A stretch of 64,000 nt of DNA from Cylindrospermum sp. FACHB-282 (GCF_014697195.1 NZ_JACJRJ010000014.1:1-64000); one strand, 5' to 3'. Numbered from the stretch's first letter, positions 18,295-27,733 are shown. The notes: generated by a model from the letters alone, not told the origin. Numbers and translations: made by a program.

Positions 18295-19647
18295 ATGAAA
18301 TTTGACAAAATATTAATTGCTAATCGGGGAGAAATCGCCCTTCGCATTCTCCGAGCCTGTGAAGAAATGGGAATTGCGACTGTTGCGGTTCACTCCACTG
18401 TTGACCGTAACGCCCTCCACGTCCAACTTGCTGATGAAGCGGTTTGCATTGGCGAACCTGCCAGCAGTAAAAGTTATTTGAATATTCCCAATATTATTGC
18501 CGCAGCCTTGACGCGCAATGCCAGCGCCATTCATCCTGGTTATGGCTTTTTGGCAGAAAATGCCCGGTTTGCGGAAATATGTGCCGACCATCATATTGCT
18601 TTTATTGGCCCCACCCCCGAAGCCATGCGACGGATGGGCGATAAATCTACAGCTAAAGAAACCATGCAAAAGGCTGGGGTGCCAACGGTGCCTGGTAGTG
18701 AGGGGTTGGTAGAAACTGAGGAAGAAGGATTGCTACTGGCCAAGGATATCGGCTATCCCGTGATGATCAAAGCCACAGCCGGTGGCGGTGGAAGGGGTAT
18801 GCGGCTGGTGCGAGAGGAAAACGAATTCGTCAAACTTTTTCTAGCTGCTCAAGGGGAAGCCGGAGCAGCTTTTGGTAATTCCGGCGTTTATATAGAAAAA
18901 TTTATCGAACGTCCCCGCCACATTGAATTTCAAATTTTGGCGGATAACTACGGTAATGTCATCCACTTGGGTGAGAGAGATTGCTCAATTCAGCGCCGGA
19001 ATCAAAAGCTACTAGAAGAAGCCCCCAGCCCTGCTCTTGACTCAGAACTCCGGGAAAAAATGGGACAAGCTGCGGTGAAAGCTGCCCAGTTCATTAACTA
19101 CACCGGGGCAGGTACTATTGAATTTCTCCTTGATAAATCCGGTAAATTCTACTTTATGGAAATGAACACCCGGATTCAAGTTGAGCATCCCGTAACGGAG
19201 ATGATTACCGGGATAGATTTGGTTGTTGAACAAATCCGCATTGCCCAAGGGGAAAGACTGAAACTGACCCAAGAGCAAGTAGTTTTACAGGGTCATGCAA
19301 TTGAATGCCGCATCAATGCCGAAGATCCTGACCATGATTTTCGCCCCTCTCCTGGACGGATCAGTGGCTATCTCCCCCCTGGAGGGCCTGGTGTCCGCAT
19401 TGATTCCCATGTCTACACAGATTACCAAATTCCGCCCTACTATGATTCTCTGATTGGTAAGTTAATTGTTTGGGGGCCAGACCGACACACTGCCATTAAC
19501 CGCATGAAACGTGCTTTACGGGAATGTGCCATCACTGGACTGCCTACCACCATCGGGTTTCATCAGAGAATTATGGAAAACCCGCAATTTTTGCAGGGTA
19601 ATGTCTATACCAGTTTTGTGCAGGAGATGAACAACTCAGGGCAATAG
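18295..19647 (+). CDS. accC: Acetyl-CoA carboxylase biotin carboxylase subunit
   Basis: AccC carboxylates the biotin on the carrier subunit AccB using ATP and bicarbonate, the first step of fatty-acid synthesis. The 450-residue length matches the family. It starts [18 protein letters not shown], followed by the ATP-grasp fold with [14 protein letters not shown] near residue 160, the signature [15 protein letters not shown] and the active-site segment [18 protein letters not shown]. The ATG at 18295 fits that conserved N-terminus. It is monocistronic here; accB is not adjacent. Confidence 0.97.
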   Translation: MKFDKILIANRGEIALRILRACEEMGIATVAVHSTVDRNALHVQLADEAVCIGEPASSKSYLNIPNIIAAALTRNASAIHPGYGFLAENARFAEICADHHIAFIGPTPEAMRRMGDKSTAKETMQKAGVPTVPGSEGLVETEEEGLLLAKDIGYPVMIKATAGGGGRGMRLVREENEFVKLFLAAQGEAGAAFGNSGVYIEKFIERPRHIEFQILADNYGNVIHLGERDCSIQRRNQKLLEEAPSPALDSELREKMGQAAVKAAQFINYTGAGTIEFLLDKSGKFYFMEMNTRIQVEHPVTEMITGIDLVVEQIRIAQGERLKLTQEQVVLQGHAIECRINAEDPDHDFRPSPGRISGYLPPGGPGVRIDSHVYTDYQIPPYYDSLIGKLIVWGPDRHTAINRMKRALRECAITGLPTTIGFHQRIMENPQFLQGNVYTSFVQEMNNSGQ

Positions 19648-19835
19648 TCAGGGATTGGGGGTTGGGGAAAAAATCCTCTCCTTTTCACCCTAACTCTTGT
19701 CCCTGTGCCGCTTGAGCCAATTACCCATTACCAATCAGGATTTAAGGATTTTTGGATGAGCACTCCTTAATCTTGATCATCCTCAAATCAATCATGTTAA
19801 TCCTTTAATCTGAGAATCTTGATCCCAATTACCCA

Positions 19836-20123
19836 TTACCGAGACAGCATGGTTAGTAATCCTTGCTGACCTAGCAAAATTTCTCGTACTAGACTGAAGA
19901 TTGCCACCCCAATGATGGGGGTAATATCCACGCCGCCTATGGGTGGTACTAGCTTTCGCAACAGCAATAAAAAGGGTTCTGTGGGCCAAGCTATGAGGTT
20001 AAAGGGTAACCGATTCAGATTCACTTGCGGATACCAAGTGAGAATGATGCGGAAAATAAACAAAAATATCATCAGTCCCAACACAAGGCCGAGAATCAAA
20101 GCAGTCACGTTAACACCAGTCAT
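19836..20123 (-). CDS. YggT/Ycf19 family membrane protein
   Basis: A 95-residue protein with two membrane helices (ALILGLVLGLMIFLFIFRII near the start, a second near the C-terminus) joined by the conserved loop LTWYPQVNLNRLPFNLIAWP-TEPFL. PPIGGVDITPIIG precedes the second helix. YggT/Ycf19 (YlmG) proteins of cyanobacteria and plastids are linked to thylakoid or nucleoid organisation and cytochrome b6 maturation. The exact role is not certain. It is convergent with accC and a single gene. Confidence 0.9.
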   Translation of the reverse strand: MTGVNVTALILGLVLGLMIFLFIFRIILTWYPQVNLNRLPFNLIAWPTEPFLLLLRKLVPPIGGVDITPIIGVAIFSLVREILLGQQGLLTMLSR

Positions 20124-20398
20124 CGGTTTGAGCTACTATCTGTGAAGGAAGAAAAAATTCGTGAGCCTAGAAATTTTAAGCTTTGTAAAGCATTCTCTCT
20201 CTAATTTTAACCAAATCCTGTCACTTCCTCCGGGAATAGAGAAGCAAAGTTGCTGATGTGGTTAACGGCAGTGTTGCGATTAGTGCTAGGAATTTATGAA
20301 AAGTTGTCCTAAGTTTGGTTGCTCACAGATAAAGGCTTCTCAAGAAAGTGATACACCATTAAAATTAAGATGAACTGTGTAAAAAAAGGTTGAGAACT

Positions 20399-20518
20399 AT
20401 GACCCCTTCTTTAGCAAATTTTCTTTGGAGTCTTCTTTGGGGTACTGCAATTGTGGTGATCCCTGCGACAGTTGGTCTGATTTTCATTAGCCAGAAAGAT
20501 AAAATCCAGCGTTCTTAA
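20399..20518 (+). CDS. psbX: Photosystem II protein PsbX
   Basis: A 39-residue single-span thylakoid protein. It begins MTPSLANFLWSLLWG, continues through the hydrophobic helix (TAIVVIPATVGLIFI) and ends with the stromal tail SQKDKIQRS. This is the recognisable PsbX sequence, a low-molecular-weight subunit near cytochrome b559 that affects quinone exchange. An AAAAAAAGG run lies upstream of ATG 20399. It lies 212 bp upstream of ycf66 on the same strand, a neighbourhood common in cyanobacteria. Confidence 0.95.
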   Translation: MTPSLANFLWSLLWGTAIVVIPATVGLIFISQKDKIQRS

Positions 20519-20730
20519 TGCTTGGGGGAGTCGGTTTGACTCTGGTTACTGGGTTCTAGAGACTGGGTACTGAGTAATCGGTCTAATCTCTAAGCCCTAA
20601 TCCTCAATGGCGGTAAACGGCTTCAGAGCTTCTTTGCCAGATGCTTTGAAGCTTCAATATATTGCTTCTAATTAGAGTAGTGATTTTAATTGTGACTCGC
20701 TAACATAGATTTGATGTTGGGAAAACAGTA

Positions 20731-21642
20731 ATGATAAATTTTGGGCTGAACTCAGCCAGTATTCTGGGTCAGGTAAATGTAGGGGCAACTCCAGCCACTT
20801 TTCTGGGAATTTTCCTGGCTGTGGCTGGGGCAGCTCTGTATTTTCTCCGCACTATACGTCCTGAGTTGTCACGAGATCAAGATATCTTTTTCGCGGCTGT
20901 GGGGTTACTCTGCGGCTTTATTCTCATCTTCCAAGGATGGCGGTTAGACCCGATTCTCCAATTTGGTCAGCTGCTTTTGGTTGGCACAACTGTGTTTTTT
21001 GCGGTTGAAAGTATTCGCCTGCGAAGTATAGCTACTCAACAAGCCAAGCGCAATACTCCGATTGTGGACGAAGACCGACCGGTGAGCGATCGCTATCAAT
21101 ACAGCGAGCGGCGAAATTATGAGGCTGAGATGGATGCAGACTTAGACCCACTGCCTTATGAAGAGGAGGAGCGCCCCCCACGTCGGCGGATTCCAGGTAG
21201 CAGGGATGAGCGTTCAACTCGTGATGACTACTACGAAGATCAAACTCCCCGTCGTTCAGAACGCCGCAACAGTAGGGAAAGGCCAGAAGTAGCAGACAAA
21301 AGGCGTCGTCCTAGTTCTGGGCGTCCTGTCAACCGTCCAACTGAGAGTAATCAAGAAGAAAATTGGGGTTCTACGAATTCTAGGGAAGTAGATGATTGGG
21401 ATAGTTCGGGTACAGAAACCAAAAGGAATGCCCGTGGTGGTAATAACAGACCCCAGCGTCCAGAAAATCGCGAAGATAATGTCACTCCTAGACCGAGAAG
21501 GCGTCGTCCACCTGCTGACTCGGCTCCTCGGAGAGAACGGGAGGATGATGAGGCGATACCAACTGAATACGTACCATACAACCCGATTGAAAAGCTAAAT
21601 GACGAGCCTGATAATTCGACCGATTTTAACGACGACATTTAA
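20731..21642 (+). CDS. ycf66: Ycf66 family protein
   Basis: A 303-residue protein. The N-terminal ~100 residues carry three hydrophobic segments (FLGIFLAVAGAALYFLRTI; IFFAAVGLLCGFILIFQGW; FGQLLLVGTTVFFAVESI), with RLDPILQ between the last two as in Ycf66. The remaining ~200 residues are a hydrophilic, Arg/Glu/Pro-rich, probably disordered tail (RRRIPGSRDER, RPRRRRPPAD). The function is unknown, although the gene is retained in some plastids. It follows psbX, and the two TolB-like lipoprotein genes follow it with short gaps. Confidence 0.88.
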   Translation: MINFGLNSASILGQVNVGATPATFLGIFLAVAGAALYFLRTIRPELSRDQDIFFAAVGLLCGFILIFQGWRLDPILQFGQLLLVGTTVFFAVESIRLRSIATQQAKRNTPIVDEDRPVSDRYQYSERRNYEAEMDADLDPLPYEEEERPPRRRIPGSRDERSTRDDYYEDQTPRRSERRNSRERPEVADKRRRPSSGRPVNRPTESNQEENWGSTNSREVDDWDSSGTETKRNARGGNNRPQRPENREDNVTPRPRRRRPPADSAPRREREDDEAIPTEYVPYNPIEKLNDEPDNSTDFNDDI

Positions 21643-21689
21643 ATCATTTGGTGTAGAGTCAGGCTTAGAGGCGACGGAAAACAGTTGAG

Positions 21690-22247
21690 GTGAATAAAAA
21701 TACGTCTATATTTTGGCTCCAAAGACCACTTCATTGGAGCCTGGTTTTTGGTTTAACAAGTTTGCTTGTATCTTGTGGTACTAATGAGATTCCTTTAGGG
21801 TCTACTTCCCTCAACAGTCGCTACACTGAGGAGCAACCTGCTTTGAGTGGAAATGGCCGTTTTTTAGCGTTTGTATCTCATCGCAATGGTAATCAGCAGT
21901 TGCTGGTGTACGACTTAGAACAGCAAAGCTTTATTCCCATACCAAGGTTAAATCGACCAGAGACAATTGCTGAAAGCCCTAGCCTGAGTTATACCGGGCG
22001 TTACATTGCTTACCTGACCAGCGACCAAGGTAGACCAGTGGTGGCACTTTACGATCGCGCTACCCAACAGTCGCAAATCCTCACGCCGATCTATCGCGGC
22101 TGGGTCAGAAATCCCAATATCAGCCCTGATGGACGTTATGTTGTCTTTGAAACCGCCAGCCGTGGTCAGTGGGATATTGAAGTACTAGACCGAGGCCCCA
22201 ATATTGAGTTAGATATTCCTAATGGTGCAACTGTAGCCCCACCATAG
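21690..22247 (+). CDS. TolB-like beta-propeller lipoprotein (paralogue 1)
   Basis: A 185-residue predicted lipoprotein. The GTG start at 21690 is followed by a signal peptide ending in the lipobox LLVSC-G near residue 29. The mature part has WD40-like (PD40) repeats: YTEEQPALSGNGRFLAFVSH, SLSYTGRYIAYLTSDQGRP and NISPDGRYVVFETASRGQWD. Such blades occur in TolB and related periplasmic scaffolds. With only three blades it is too short for a full propeller, so it may dimerise. A paralogue follows 17 bp downstream on the same strand, suggesting tandem duplication and one operon. Confidence 0.8.
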   Translation: MNKNTSIFWLQRPLHWSLVFGLTSLLVSCGTNEIPLGSTSLNSRYTEEQPALSGNGRFLAFVSHRNGNQQLLVYDLEQQSFIPIPRLNRPETIAESPSLSYTGRYIAYLTSDQGRPVVALYDRATQQSQILTPIYRGWVRNPNISPDGRYVVFETASRGQWDIEVLDRGPNIELDIPNGATVAPP

Positions 22248-22264
22248 TCAAGGAAATCGGGAAG

Positions 22265-22981
22265 ATGAGGAGAATTAACTTTTACCAATTACCCCTCCGG
22301 GGTTCGTCAGTCGCTCATGGGGGAAACCCCCAAGACCGCGCTGACTCACCAATTACCAATTACCCCTCCGGGGTTCGTCAGTCGCTCATGGGGAGCCACT
22401 GCGTTGGACGGGTTCCCCGGCTTAAAGCACGTGGCGTGGAAACCCCCAAGACCGCGCTGACTCACCAATTACCAATTGCTTTATTTTTATGTTCTAGTTT
22501 GTTAACTGGGTGTTTTGGCTACCCGCGTCTGTTGAGTTATCCGTTTGATCCCGGTGGTCGGGGTCTGAATAGTTTGGCTTCAGAATTAAATCCCCAAATT
22601 TCTGGGAGATATATTGTGTTTATTAGTGACCGCCGGGGTAGCCAAGATGTTTATCTGTTTGATACACTGACTCGGAATTTGGTGGATTTACCAGGAATAA
22701 ATTCTTTAGATGCGATCGCCACTCATCCTAGTGTGTCTGAGGATGGACGTTATGTTGTTTTTGCTTCTAGTCGTCAGGGTCGCAAGTCTATTTTCCTCTA
22801 CGACAGGGAAACACGCCAATCGCGGAATTTGACTGCTAATTTGCCAGCAGAAGTTGGCAACCCTACAATTAGCGCTGATGGTAGTAGGATTGCCTTTGAG
22901 TCTAGTGACAATGGACAGTGGGATGTTTTAGTCTATGACCGTTTTGGAAGACCGTTGAATATACCTCAAGATCCGAGGTGA
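22265..22981 (+). CDS. TolB-like beta-propeller lipoprotein (paralogue 2) with repeat insertion in its signal-peptide region
   Basis: 238 codons from ATG 22265. The mature part resembles the upstream gene: QISGRYIVFISDRRGSQDVY, HPSVSEDGRYVVFASSRQGR and TISADGSRIAFESSDNGQWD. The lipobox LLTGC lies near residue 82, unusually far from the start. The reason is visible in the DNA: a 180-bp repeat insertion splits the signal peptide. MRRINFYQL is followed by 60 foreign codons and then PIALFLCSSLLTGC. Removing the insertion restores a normal ~22-residue signal peptide. Because 180 bp is a multiple of three, the frame is intact. Export could still work from the hydrophobic segment, or an internal start may be used. 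Confidence 0.75.
   Translation: MRRINFYQLPLRGSSVAHGGNPQDRADSPITNYPSGVRQSLMGSHCVGRVPRLKARGVETPKTALTHQLPIALFLCSSLLTGCFGYPRLLSYPFDPGGRGLNSLASELNPQISGRYIVFISDRRGSQDVYLFDTLTRNLVDLPGINSLDAIATHPSVSEDGRYVVFASSRQGRKSIFLYDRETRQSRNLTANLPAEVGNPTISADGSRIAFESSDNGQWDVLVYDRFGRPLNIPQDPR
22291..22471. repeat. Double copy of a short interspersed repeat inserted in a gene
   Basis: Two copies of a unit beginning CCCTCCGGGGTTCGTCAG and ending AGACCGCGCTGACTCACC lie between ACCAATTA at 22284-22291 and ACCAATTA at 22464-22471. The first unit is 71 bp. The second is longer because it carries an internal block AGCCACTGCGTTGGACGG...GTGGCGTGG. Total separation of the flanking octamers is 180 bp. Confidence 0.88.
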
Positions 22982-23073
22982 GCACTGTTGCAAGAGGCAG
23001 TTCTTGCTTTCTGGCAGTTCTTGCAGGGGGTAAGGGGGGAGAAGTTCTAACTTCTTGCTCACTTAGGAAGGAC

Positions 23074-24072
23074 TCAAGACTCGGTTTTTTGCACAGATTC
23101 AATGAGCGATCGCACTTGTTCAGTTCCCTCAGAAGGTTCAAATGAAAGGGGGAATTTACCCCGAACAATCATCCGCAAGCCTAGAGGTGCAAGACTCAGC
23201 AATCCTTTGAGATCGCGAAAGTAGTTACCGACAACTTGCACACCAAATTGACGTTCATCAATCCAGCCACCATCTTTAACCAACTCGATTAATACTTTGC
23301 GGTGACGAATTGAGCGGCTGTCACTGGCTTGTTTACGGTCAAGAATTTCCTGTTTAATTTTAGTGATTTGCTCTAATGGCGCCACTTCCATTGGACAAAC
23401 TGAGTCACAATACAAACAACGGGTGCAACCCCAAACGCCTTTAGTACCTTCGTTATAGTTTTCTAAACGCTTTTCTGTGTCGCTATCGCGGGAATCTGCC
23501 ACCATCCGATAAGCTTTAGCCAGAGCATGGGGGCCAACAAAATCTGAATCAACTTCCCTAGCATTGCACTCAGAGTAGCAAGCACCGCACATAATACAGT
23601 TACCAGTTTGATCTAGAAGCGATCGCTCTAGTGGTGTTTGCAAAAACTCTCTTTCTGGTACTTGTCGCGCTGCTGTACTCACATAAGGAGCAACTGCTTC
23701 GAGATTATTCCAAAAACTGCTCATATCCACGACCAAATCCTTAATTACAGGCATATTCCCTAGAGGAGCCACCGTAATTTCTGGAATAGCTTTGTCCTGA
23801 GATTTCGGCGATGGGATTTGTTGTAATCTAGCAAGTTCACTGCCAACATTTTCCTTACAAGCTAAAGCCGAACGCCCATTGATTCGCATAGTACAGCTGC
23901 CACAAATGGTATTGCGACAATTTTTGCGAAATGCCAAAGTCCCATCTTGCTCCCACTTAATCCGATTGAGACAATCCAGGATTGTATTGCCTGGTTCCGC
24001 CTCCAAAAGGTAAGTTTGCACAATAGGGGAAGAATTTTGTTGCTGCCGAATAACTTTAAAAAGAACTTCCAT
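23074..24072 (-). CDS. sdhB: Succinate dehydrogenase/fumarate reductase iron-sulfur subunit
   Basis: About 332 residues. The N-terminal plant-type 2Fe-2S ferredoxin domain has NCRNTICGSCTMRINGRSAL near residue 53. The C-terminal bacterial ferredoxin-like domain has CIMCGACYSEC near residue 157 and CTRCLYCDSVCPMEVAP near residue 215, providing 4Fe-4S and 3Fe-4S ligands. It passes electrons from the flavin subunit to quinone in the thylakoid or cytoplasmic membrane. ATG 24072 (MEVLFKVIRQQQ) is chosen; an in-frame TTG at 24081 would add three residues. The flavoprotein subunit is not adjacent, which is usual in cyanobacteria. Confidence 0.93.
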   Translation of the reverse strand: MEVLFKVIRQQQNSSPIVQTYLLEAEPGNTILDCLNRIKWEQDGTLAFRKNCRNTICGSCTMRINGRSALACKENVGSELARLQQIPSPKSQDKAIPEITVAPLGNMPVIKDLVVDMSSFWNNLEAVAPYVSTAARQVPEREFLQTPLERSLLDQTGNCIMCGACYSECNAREVDSDFVGPHALAKAYRMVADSRDSDTEKRLENYNEGTKGVWGCTRCLYCDSVCPMEVAPLEQITKIKQEILDRKQASDSRSIRHRKVLIELVKDGGWIDERQFGVQVVGNYFRDLKGLLSLAPLGLRMIVRGKFPLSFEPSEGTEQVRSLIESVQKTES

Positions 24073-24116
24073 AGCCACCAACCAAAATCTTGAAATTGCC
24101 CTTGGAAAAAACCTGT

Positions 24117-24256
24117 CCTTTCATTGGCGGTTCCAACGCACCGAAGGCGGCTTATATAATCTCGTTTTCACACAAAATCTTGGGTGAAGCCGCCAAAAAG
24201 CACCGAGTTGAGGCATCTAACGAGTAGATTTTGGATCAGGAACCGCCAATGAAAGG
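24117..24256. repeat. Interspersed repeat family A, copy with 18-bp perfect inverted ends
   Basis: A 140-bp element flanked by CCTTTCATTGGCGGTTCC (24117-24134) and its exact reverse complement (24239-24256). The interior contains AATCTCGTTTTCACACAAAA and TGGGTGAAGCCGCC, shared with the copies at 8224-8570 and 40908-41046. Similarity extends slightly outside the arms (24099-24273). It has no coding capacity and looks like a MITE or a large REP-type palindrome. Confidence 0.88.
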
Positions 24257-24273
24257 ATAACTTTAATCAAACC

Positions 24274-25709
24274 CCACCTGCCTCAGAAATCAAGAGTACA
24301 GACAGACGGTTGCTAAAAATGAGCCATACTCTTGTTGCTCTTTATTCAACGTCAGCTGTTGATAGGCTGATGAGCAAAGAGCTACTGAATTCTAGTTTAA
24401 GGATAACCATTAAAATTTTAGTTGTAGAAGCGCAGTCGGCCACATTTATCTCCAAGTCTATGCCCAACAGCAACAAAGTAATCAACTCCTTGCCTTTAAT
24501 GGGAGCTGTTTAGCAGTGTAAGCAAGAGGGGTTTCCACCAGAGAGAGACTTGCCTTCATTACCTGCATAGCGAAAATATGCAAATAAAATACACATTAAG
24601 TTATCAATACATCTTGATGTCAGCTTGAGTCAAGTCATGGCTAGAAAATGCCTCAAGGGATAGCAAAGAGGAAAAATTTTGGTTATATATTCCTGTTAAA
24701 GCCGATGATTTTCATCTGGTGACGGCAATCAAGTACCAGGCAAATGTGGTAAATTTATTCTTCCCCTAGACAGACGTGCAGAATACTTTGAGAGCTTGTT
24801 GCCTGATTGTAATAAACAGTGAGCAAAATCCTCACTGCTGTCTTGAAAAGTTTTCACGCCGTGAAACCTCGACGTGGGAGACTTTTGGCTTTTTGTCTGC
24901 TCTCAATCAAGAAAATCTGGAATTTAACTCACAGGTCAAAACTGCGCGTCGAAATTAGATGAATTTTGATAAAATCTGTACTGCAATACTCTCTAGGCAA
25001 TAGAGCATGAGAAAAATCCACATCGCTTTTTCCCCACCCAAGTCCAGGAATTTAGATAAAAGTTTACCAAAGACTTTAATTCAAATTAAAACAATTATTT
25101 TGCTATTATTAGTCCATGCTAGTATTTAATATAAAATTACTAAGAAACAAAACCAGTATCAATAGCCGTATAAGCGCGGCTGCTACCGCTTTGTTTCTTC
25201 GTAATGTAGAGATCAGAAAATTCACGTCTCTACAGGCAGGACAAAAGGGTGTATGTCCGTAAGTCCAGATTCAAATACTATGCTGTCCTCAGCTTGAGAG
25301 GATGAGTAGGGACAACCCTACAACTCAAGGGCAATGAAGGTCAGCACTGAAAGTGAAAAACCTGCTATTTATCGGCTGCTACGACTTATTTGTAGTAGAA
25401 CCAACCCAATTTGTAAAGGTGGCTTAAAGTTACACCGCTACAGTAGCGCCAAAAGAGAAAAAAATTTCATTTTCGATGGCGAATAATGGTTAAAAGTGCC
25501 GTAAAATCACCAAAATTAATGTCTGTGGCCACCATGACATCTAACCTGTTGTGGAAAACCATAATAGAGGCACTTGGGCTGCCTATCAGCAGGAATTCAC
25601 CCCTCACCCTAGGGTTCTCAGTCGCTCTGTGCAGATGCTAAAAAGCCAAATACTGGCATGAGACGACATAGTTTATCAGTTTGGAGAGATTAAGGAAATT
25701 TTGAGCGTA
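24274..25709. other. 1.4-kb gene-free region upstream of the cyAbrB gene
   Basis: Short frames exist (for example 24310-24513 and 24776-24958), but none has a ribosome site, codon bias or recognisable sequence. It contains a strong hairpin at 25142-25199. The long stretch next to a global regulator gene may hold an extended promoter or a non-coding RNA. Confidence 0.5.
25142..25199. other. 58-nt hairpin with 10-bp perfect stem
   Basis: AAGAAACAAA (25142-25151) pairs with TTTGTTTCTT (25190-25199). The enclosed sequence has a smaller AGCG...CGCT pairing. It lies in the gene-free region 0.5 kb upstream of the cyAbrB gene. It could be a terminator of an unseen transcript, part of a small RNA, or a repeat. 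Confidence 0.45.
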
Positions 25710-26150
25710 ATGACAGAAACTGCAACCGCGCCGTTAACCGGAAAAGCACTGCTTGCTAAAGTAAAAGAACTTTCCACTTTACCACGACGAGAAAGAGCCA
25801 AACAGTGCGGCTATTACACCGTTACTAAAAATAACCAAGTTCGCGTCAATCTCACCGATTTTTATGATGCGTTGCTATCGGCTAGAGGCATTCCTCTCAG
25901 TCCGGAAGCACCCAAAGATGGCCGTGGTCGCGAACCAACATATCGGGTTAGTGTTCACCAAAATGGTCAGATTGTGATTGGTGCTACCTACACCAAAGCA
26001 ATGGGCTTAAAGCCTGGTGATGAGTTTGAAATTAGGTTGGGTTACAAGCATATTCACCTGATTCAACTTGGTGAAAGCGATAAAAAATTAACCGCGCCAG
26101 ATATAGACTCCGACGAGGTTGACGAAGAAGAATTAGAAGATGAAGAGTAA
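25710..26150 (+). CDS. cyAbrB-type transcriptional regulator
   Basis: A 146-residue cyanobacterial AbrB-like DNA-binding protein. ATG 25710 (MTETATAPLTGKALLAKVKE) is preferred over the in-frame TTG at 25701 because the family starts this way. The N-terminal part has LPRRERAKQCGYYTVTKNNQ. The C-terminal AbrB fold is seen in YRVSVHQNGQIVIGATYTKA and MGLKPGDEFEIRLGYKHIHL. The tail is acidic (DSDEVDEEELEDEE). These regulators act on carbon/nitrogen, hydrogenase and redox genes in cyanobacteria. The exact clade (cyAbrB1/CalA or cyAbrB2) was not decided. It has an unusually long upstream non-coding region. Confidence 0.9.
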   Translation: MTETATAPLTGKALLAKVKELSTLPRRERAKQCGYYTVTKNNQVRVNLTDFYDALLSARGIPLSPEAPKDGRGREPTYRVSVHQNGQIVIGATYTKAMGLKPGDEFEIRLGYKHIHLIQLGESDKKLTAPDIDSDEVDEEELEDEE

Positions 26151-26768
26151 AATCTTCTAGTGATAGGGGTAAGTTTCAGGTGAATGCTTGATAACTTGTC
26201 CCTATATCCACAGCCAACTAACAACTGTAATTTAAAATTTGGGTCACGGCAAAAAATACGATTAGACCTGCTGTGAAAGTCCTAATTGCTTCCTTTATGA
26301 GTACAAGCAAAAAGACTTTCATTATTTGTTGTGAGCGTCGCTTGCACAAGTCACCAATTCTAGTAGAGTCTTGATTAATAAGCAAGAAATTTATTTCTGC
26401 GAAAATTATTTCGGATTTTTTTGTCGGTTTTGGTAACATTTTTAGAGCCATCAGCCAATACCTTACTAGCATTTCTGGAATATGAAATGCTAGAGGTCTT
26501 AGTGATGGCTCTTTTCACTGCTTGGGTAGGATGCTAGTTACCATTAGTAGCTATATTAGCGATTACCGATCACACAACCGTGTACTAATCGCCTCAGAAA
26601 GGGACGCTCTGCAATTTTTACCATAGACACAGGTTTTTTTATAGGTATAGATCAGAGTCAAAAATCTCACCCATTCACTAGGGCTAAAAAAACTGTGTGA
26701 TAAATCTTGCTTTGACCTATGTAAAAATGAAAATGTTCAAAAAATTAACACTCTCGTTAATCGTCTAA
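26151..26768. other. Gene-free spacer
   Basis: 618 bp. One reverse frame at 26218-26472 ends in a hydrophobic stretch but has no ribosome site and is not supported. The right part should contain the promoter of the CHAT-domain gene. Confidence 0.5.
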
Positions 26769-27626
26769 ATGAACAGTAATGGTCAAATCAAGATTCTCTT
26801 TCTGGCAGCTGATCCCAGTGATGCTGCGCGATTACGCTTAGGGCAAGAGTTGCGCGATATTCGGGAGCGACTACAACTAGCTAAAGAGCGAGATAGATTT
26901 GTGATCGAGTCCCGTGAGTCTGTACGTCCGGGAGATATCAGCCAAGCCATATTTGATGTTGAGCCGCAGATTGTACATTTCTCTGGACATGGAACAAGTG
27001 CCGGGGAGCTTTGCTTTGAAGACTTACTAGGAAATTACCAACAGGTACAACCCGAAGCCCTAGGGGCACTATTTGAACTGGTAGCTAATCAAATCAACGG
27101 TGTAGTGTTGAATGCTTGCCATTCAGAAGCCCAAGCAAAAGCCATTGCAGAACATATTCCCTTTGTCATTGGGATGAATCAAGCAATTGAAGATACAGCG
27201 GCGATCGCATTTGCAGTTGGTTTTTACAAAGCGTTGGGTGCAGGACAGACCATAGATAAGGCTTTCAAGTTCGGTTGTGTAGAAATCAGACTGCAAGGCA
27301 TTCCAGCCCATTTGACTCCAGTTCTGTATATCAAACCAGAGATACAGCAGATAGCTGCCAATGCTACCGGTGAAACAACAATTTCTCCGCCAAATTCCCC
27401 TACAACTAATCTGACTGCTGGAAAACGACGGCGAATTTCACAGGAACTCGAAAGACTCCAGCAACAATATGAGATGTTAACAGACAAGCTGAGTTACCTG
27501 CAACGGGAATTAGTCACACAAGCAGGTGCTGCTATTAAGTTTCAACTCCAAAAAGAGATTGAAGAAGTTGAAGCAGAAACAGAGAAAGTAACTCAAGGAA
27601 TCGAGCAGTTAGAAAAAAGTCTGTAA
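26769..27626 (+). CDS. CHAT-domain protein (caspase-like peptidase fold) with C-terminal coiled coil
   Basis: 285 residues. Positions 8-190 form a CHAT domain: KILFLAADPSDAARLRLGQE, then the histidine motif VHFSGHGTSAGEL (His74) and the cysteine motif GVVLNACHSEAQA (Cys117), which together give the Cys-His dyad. AFAVGFYKALGAGQTIDKAF is also typical of the fold. After a Pro/Thr linker (about 200-220) comes a ~65-residue coiled coil (RISQELERLQQQYEMLTDKL through EEVEAETEKV). Short C-terminal modules of this kind resemble the effector-associated domains of cyanobacterial caspase, TIR and NACHT proteins, which is an inference. It stands alone, so its trigger and target are unknown. Confidence 0.82.
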   Translation: MNSNGQIKILFLAADPSDAARLRLGQELRDIRERLQLAKERDRFVIESRESVRPGDISQAIFDVEPQIVHFSGHGTSAGELCFEDLLGNYQQVQPEALGALFELVANQINGVVLNACHSEAQAKAIAEHIPFVIGMNQAIEDTAAIAFAVGFYKALGAGQTIDKAFKFGCVEIRLQGIPAHLTPVLYIKPEIQQIAANATGETTISPPNSPTTNLTAGKRRRISQELERLQQQYEMLTDKLSYLQRELVTQAGAAIKFQLQKEIEEVEAETEKVTQGIEQLEKSL

Positions 27627-27733
27627 TAAAAAATTACAATTTCTCGTTGACTTTGTCAGTATTACATTTAGTTATGCCGCTATTTTACGCGGACGGGGAA
27701 ACATTGCACAATTAAAATAGAGGTAGAGCCAAC

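Noticed and set aside
24310-24958. Two short plus-strand frames upstream of the cyAbrB gene
   Set aside because: No ribosome sites, atypical composition and no recognisable motifs.
26218-26472. 84-codon minus-strand frame with a hydrophobic end
   Set aside because: The hydrophobic stretch is A/T-driven and there is no start signal; not distinguishable from chance.
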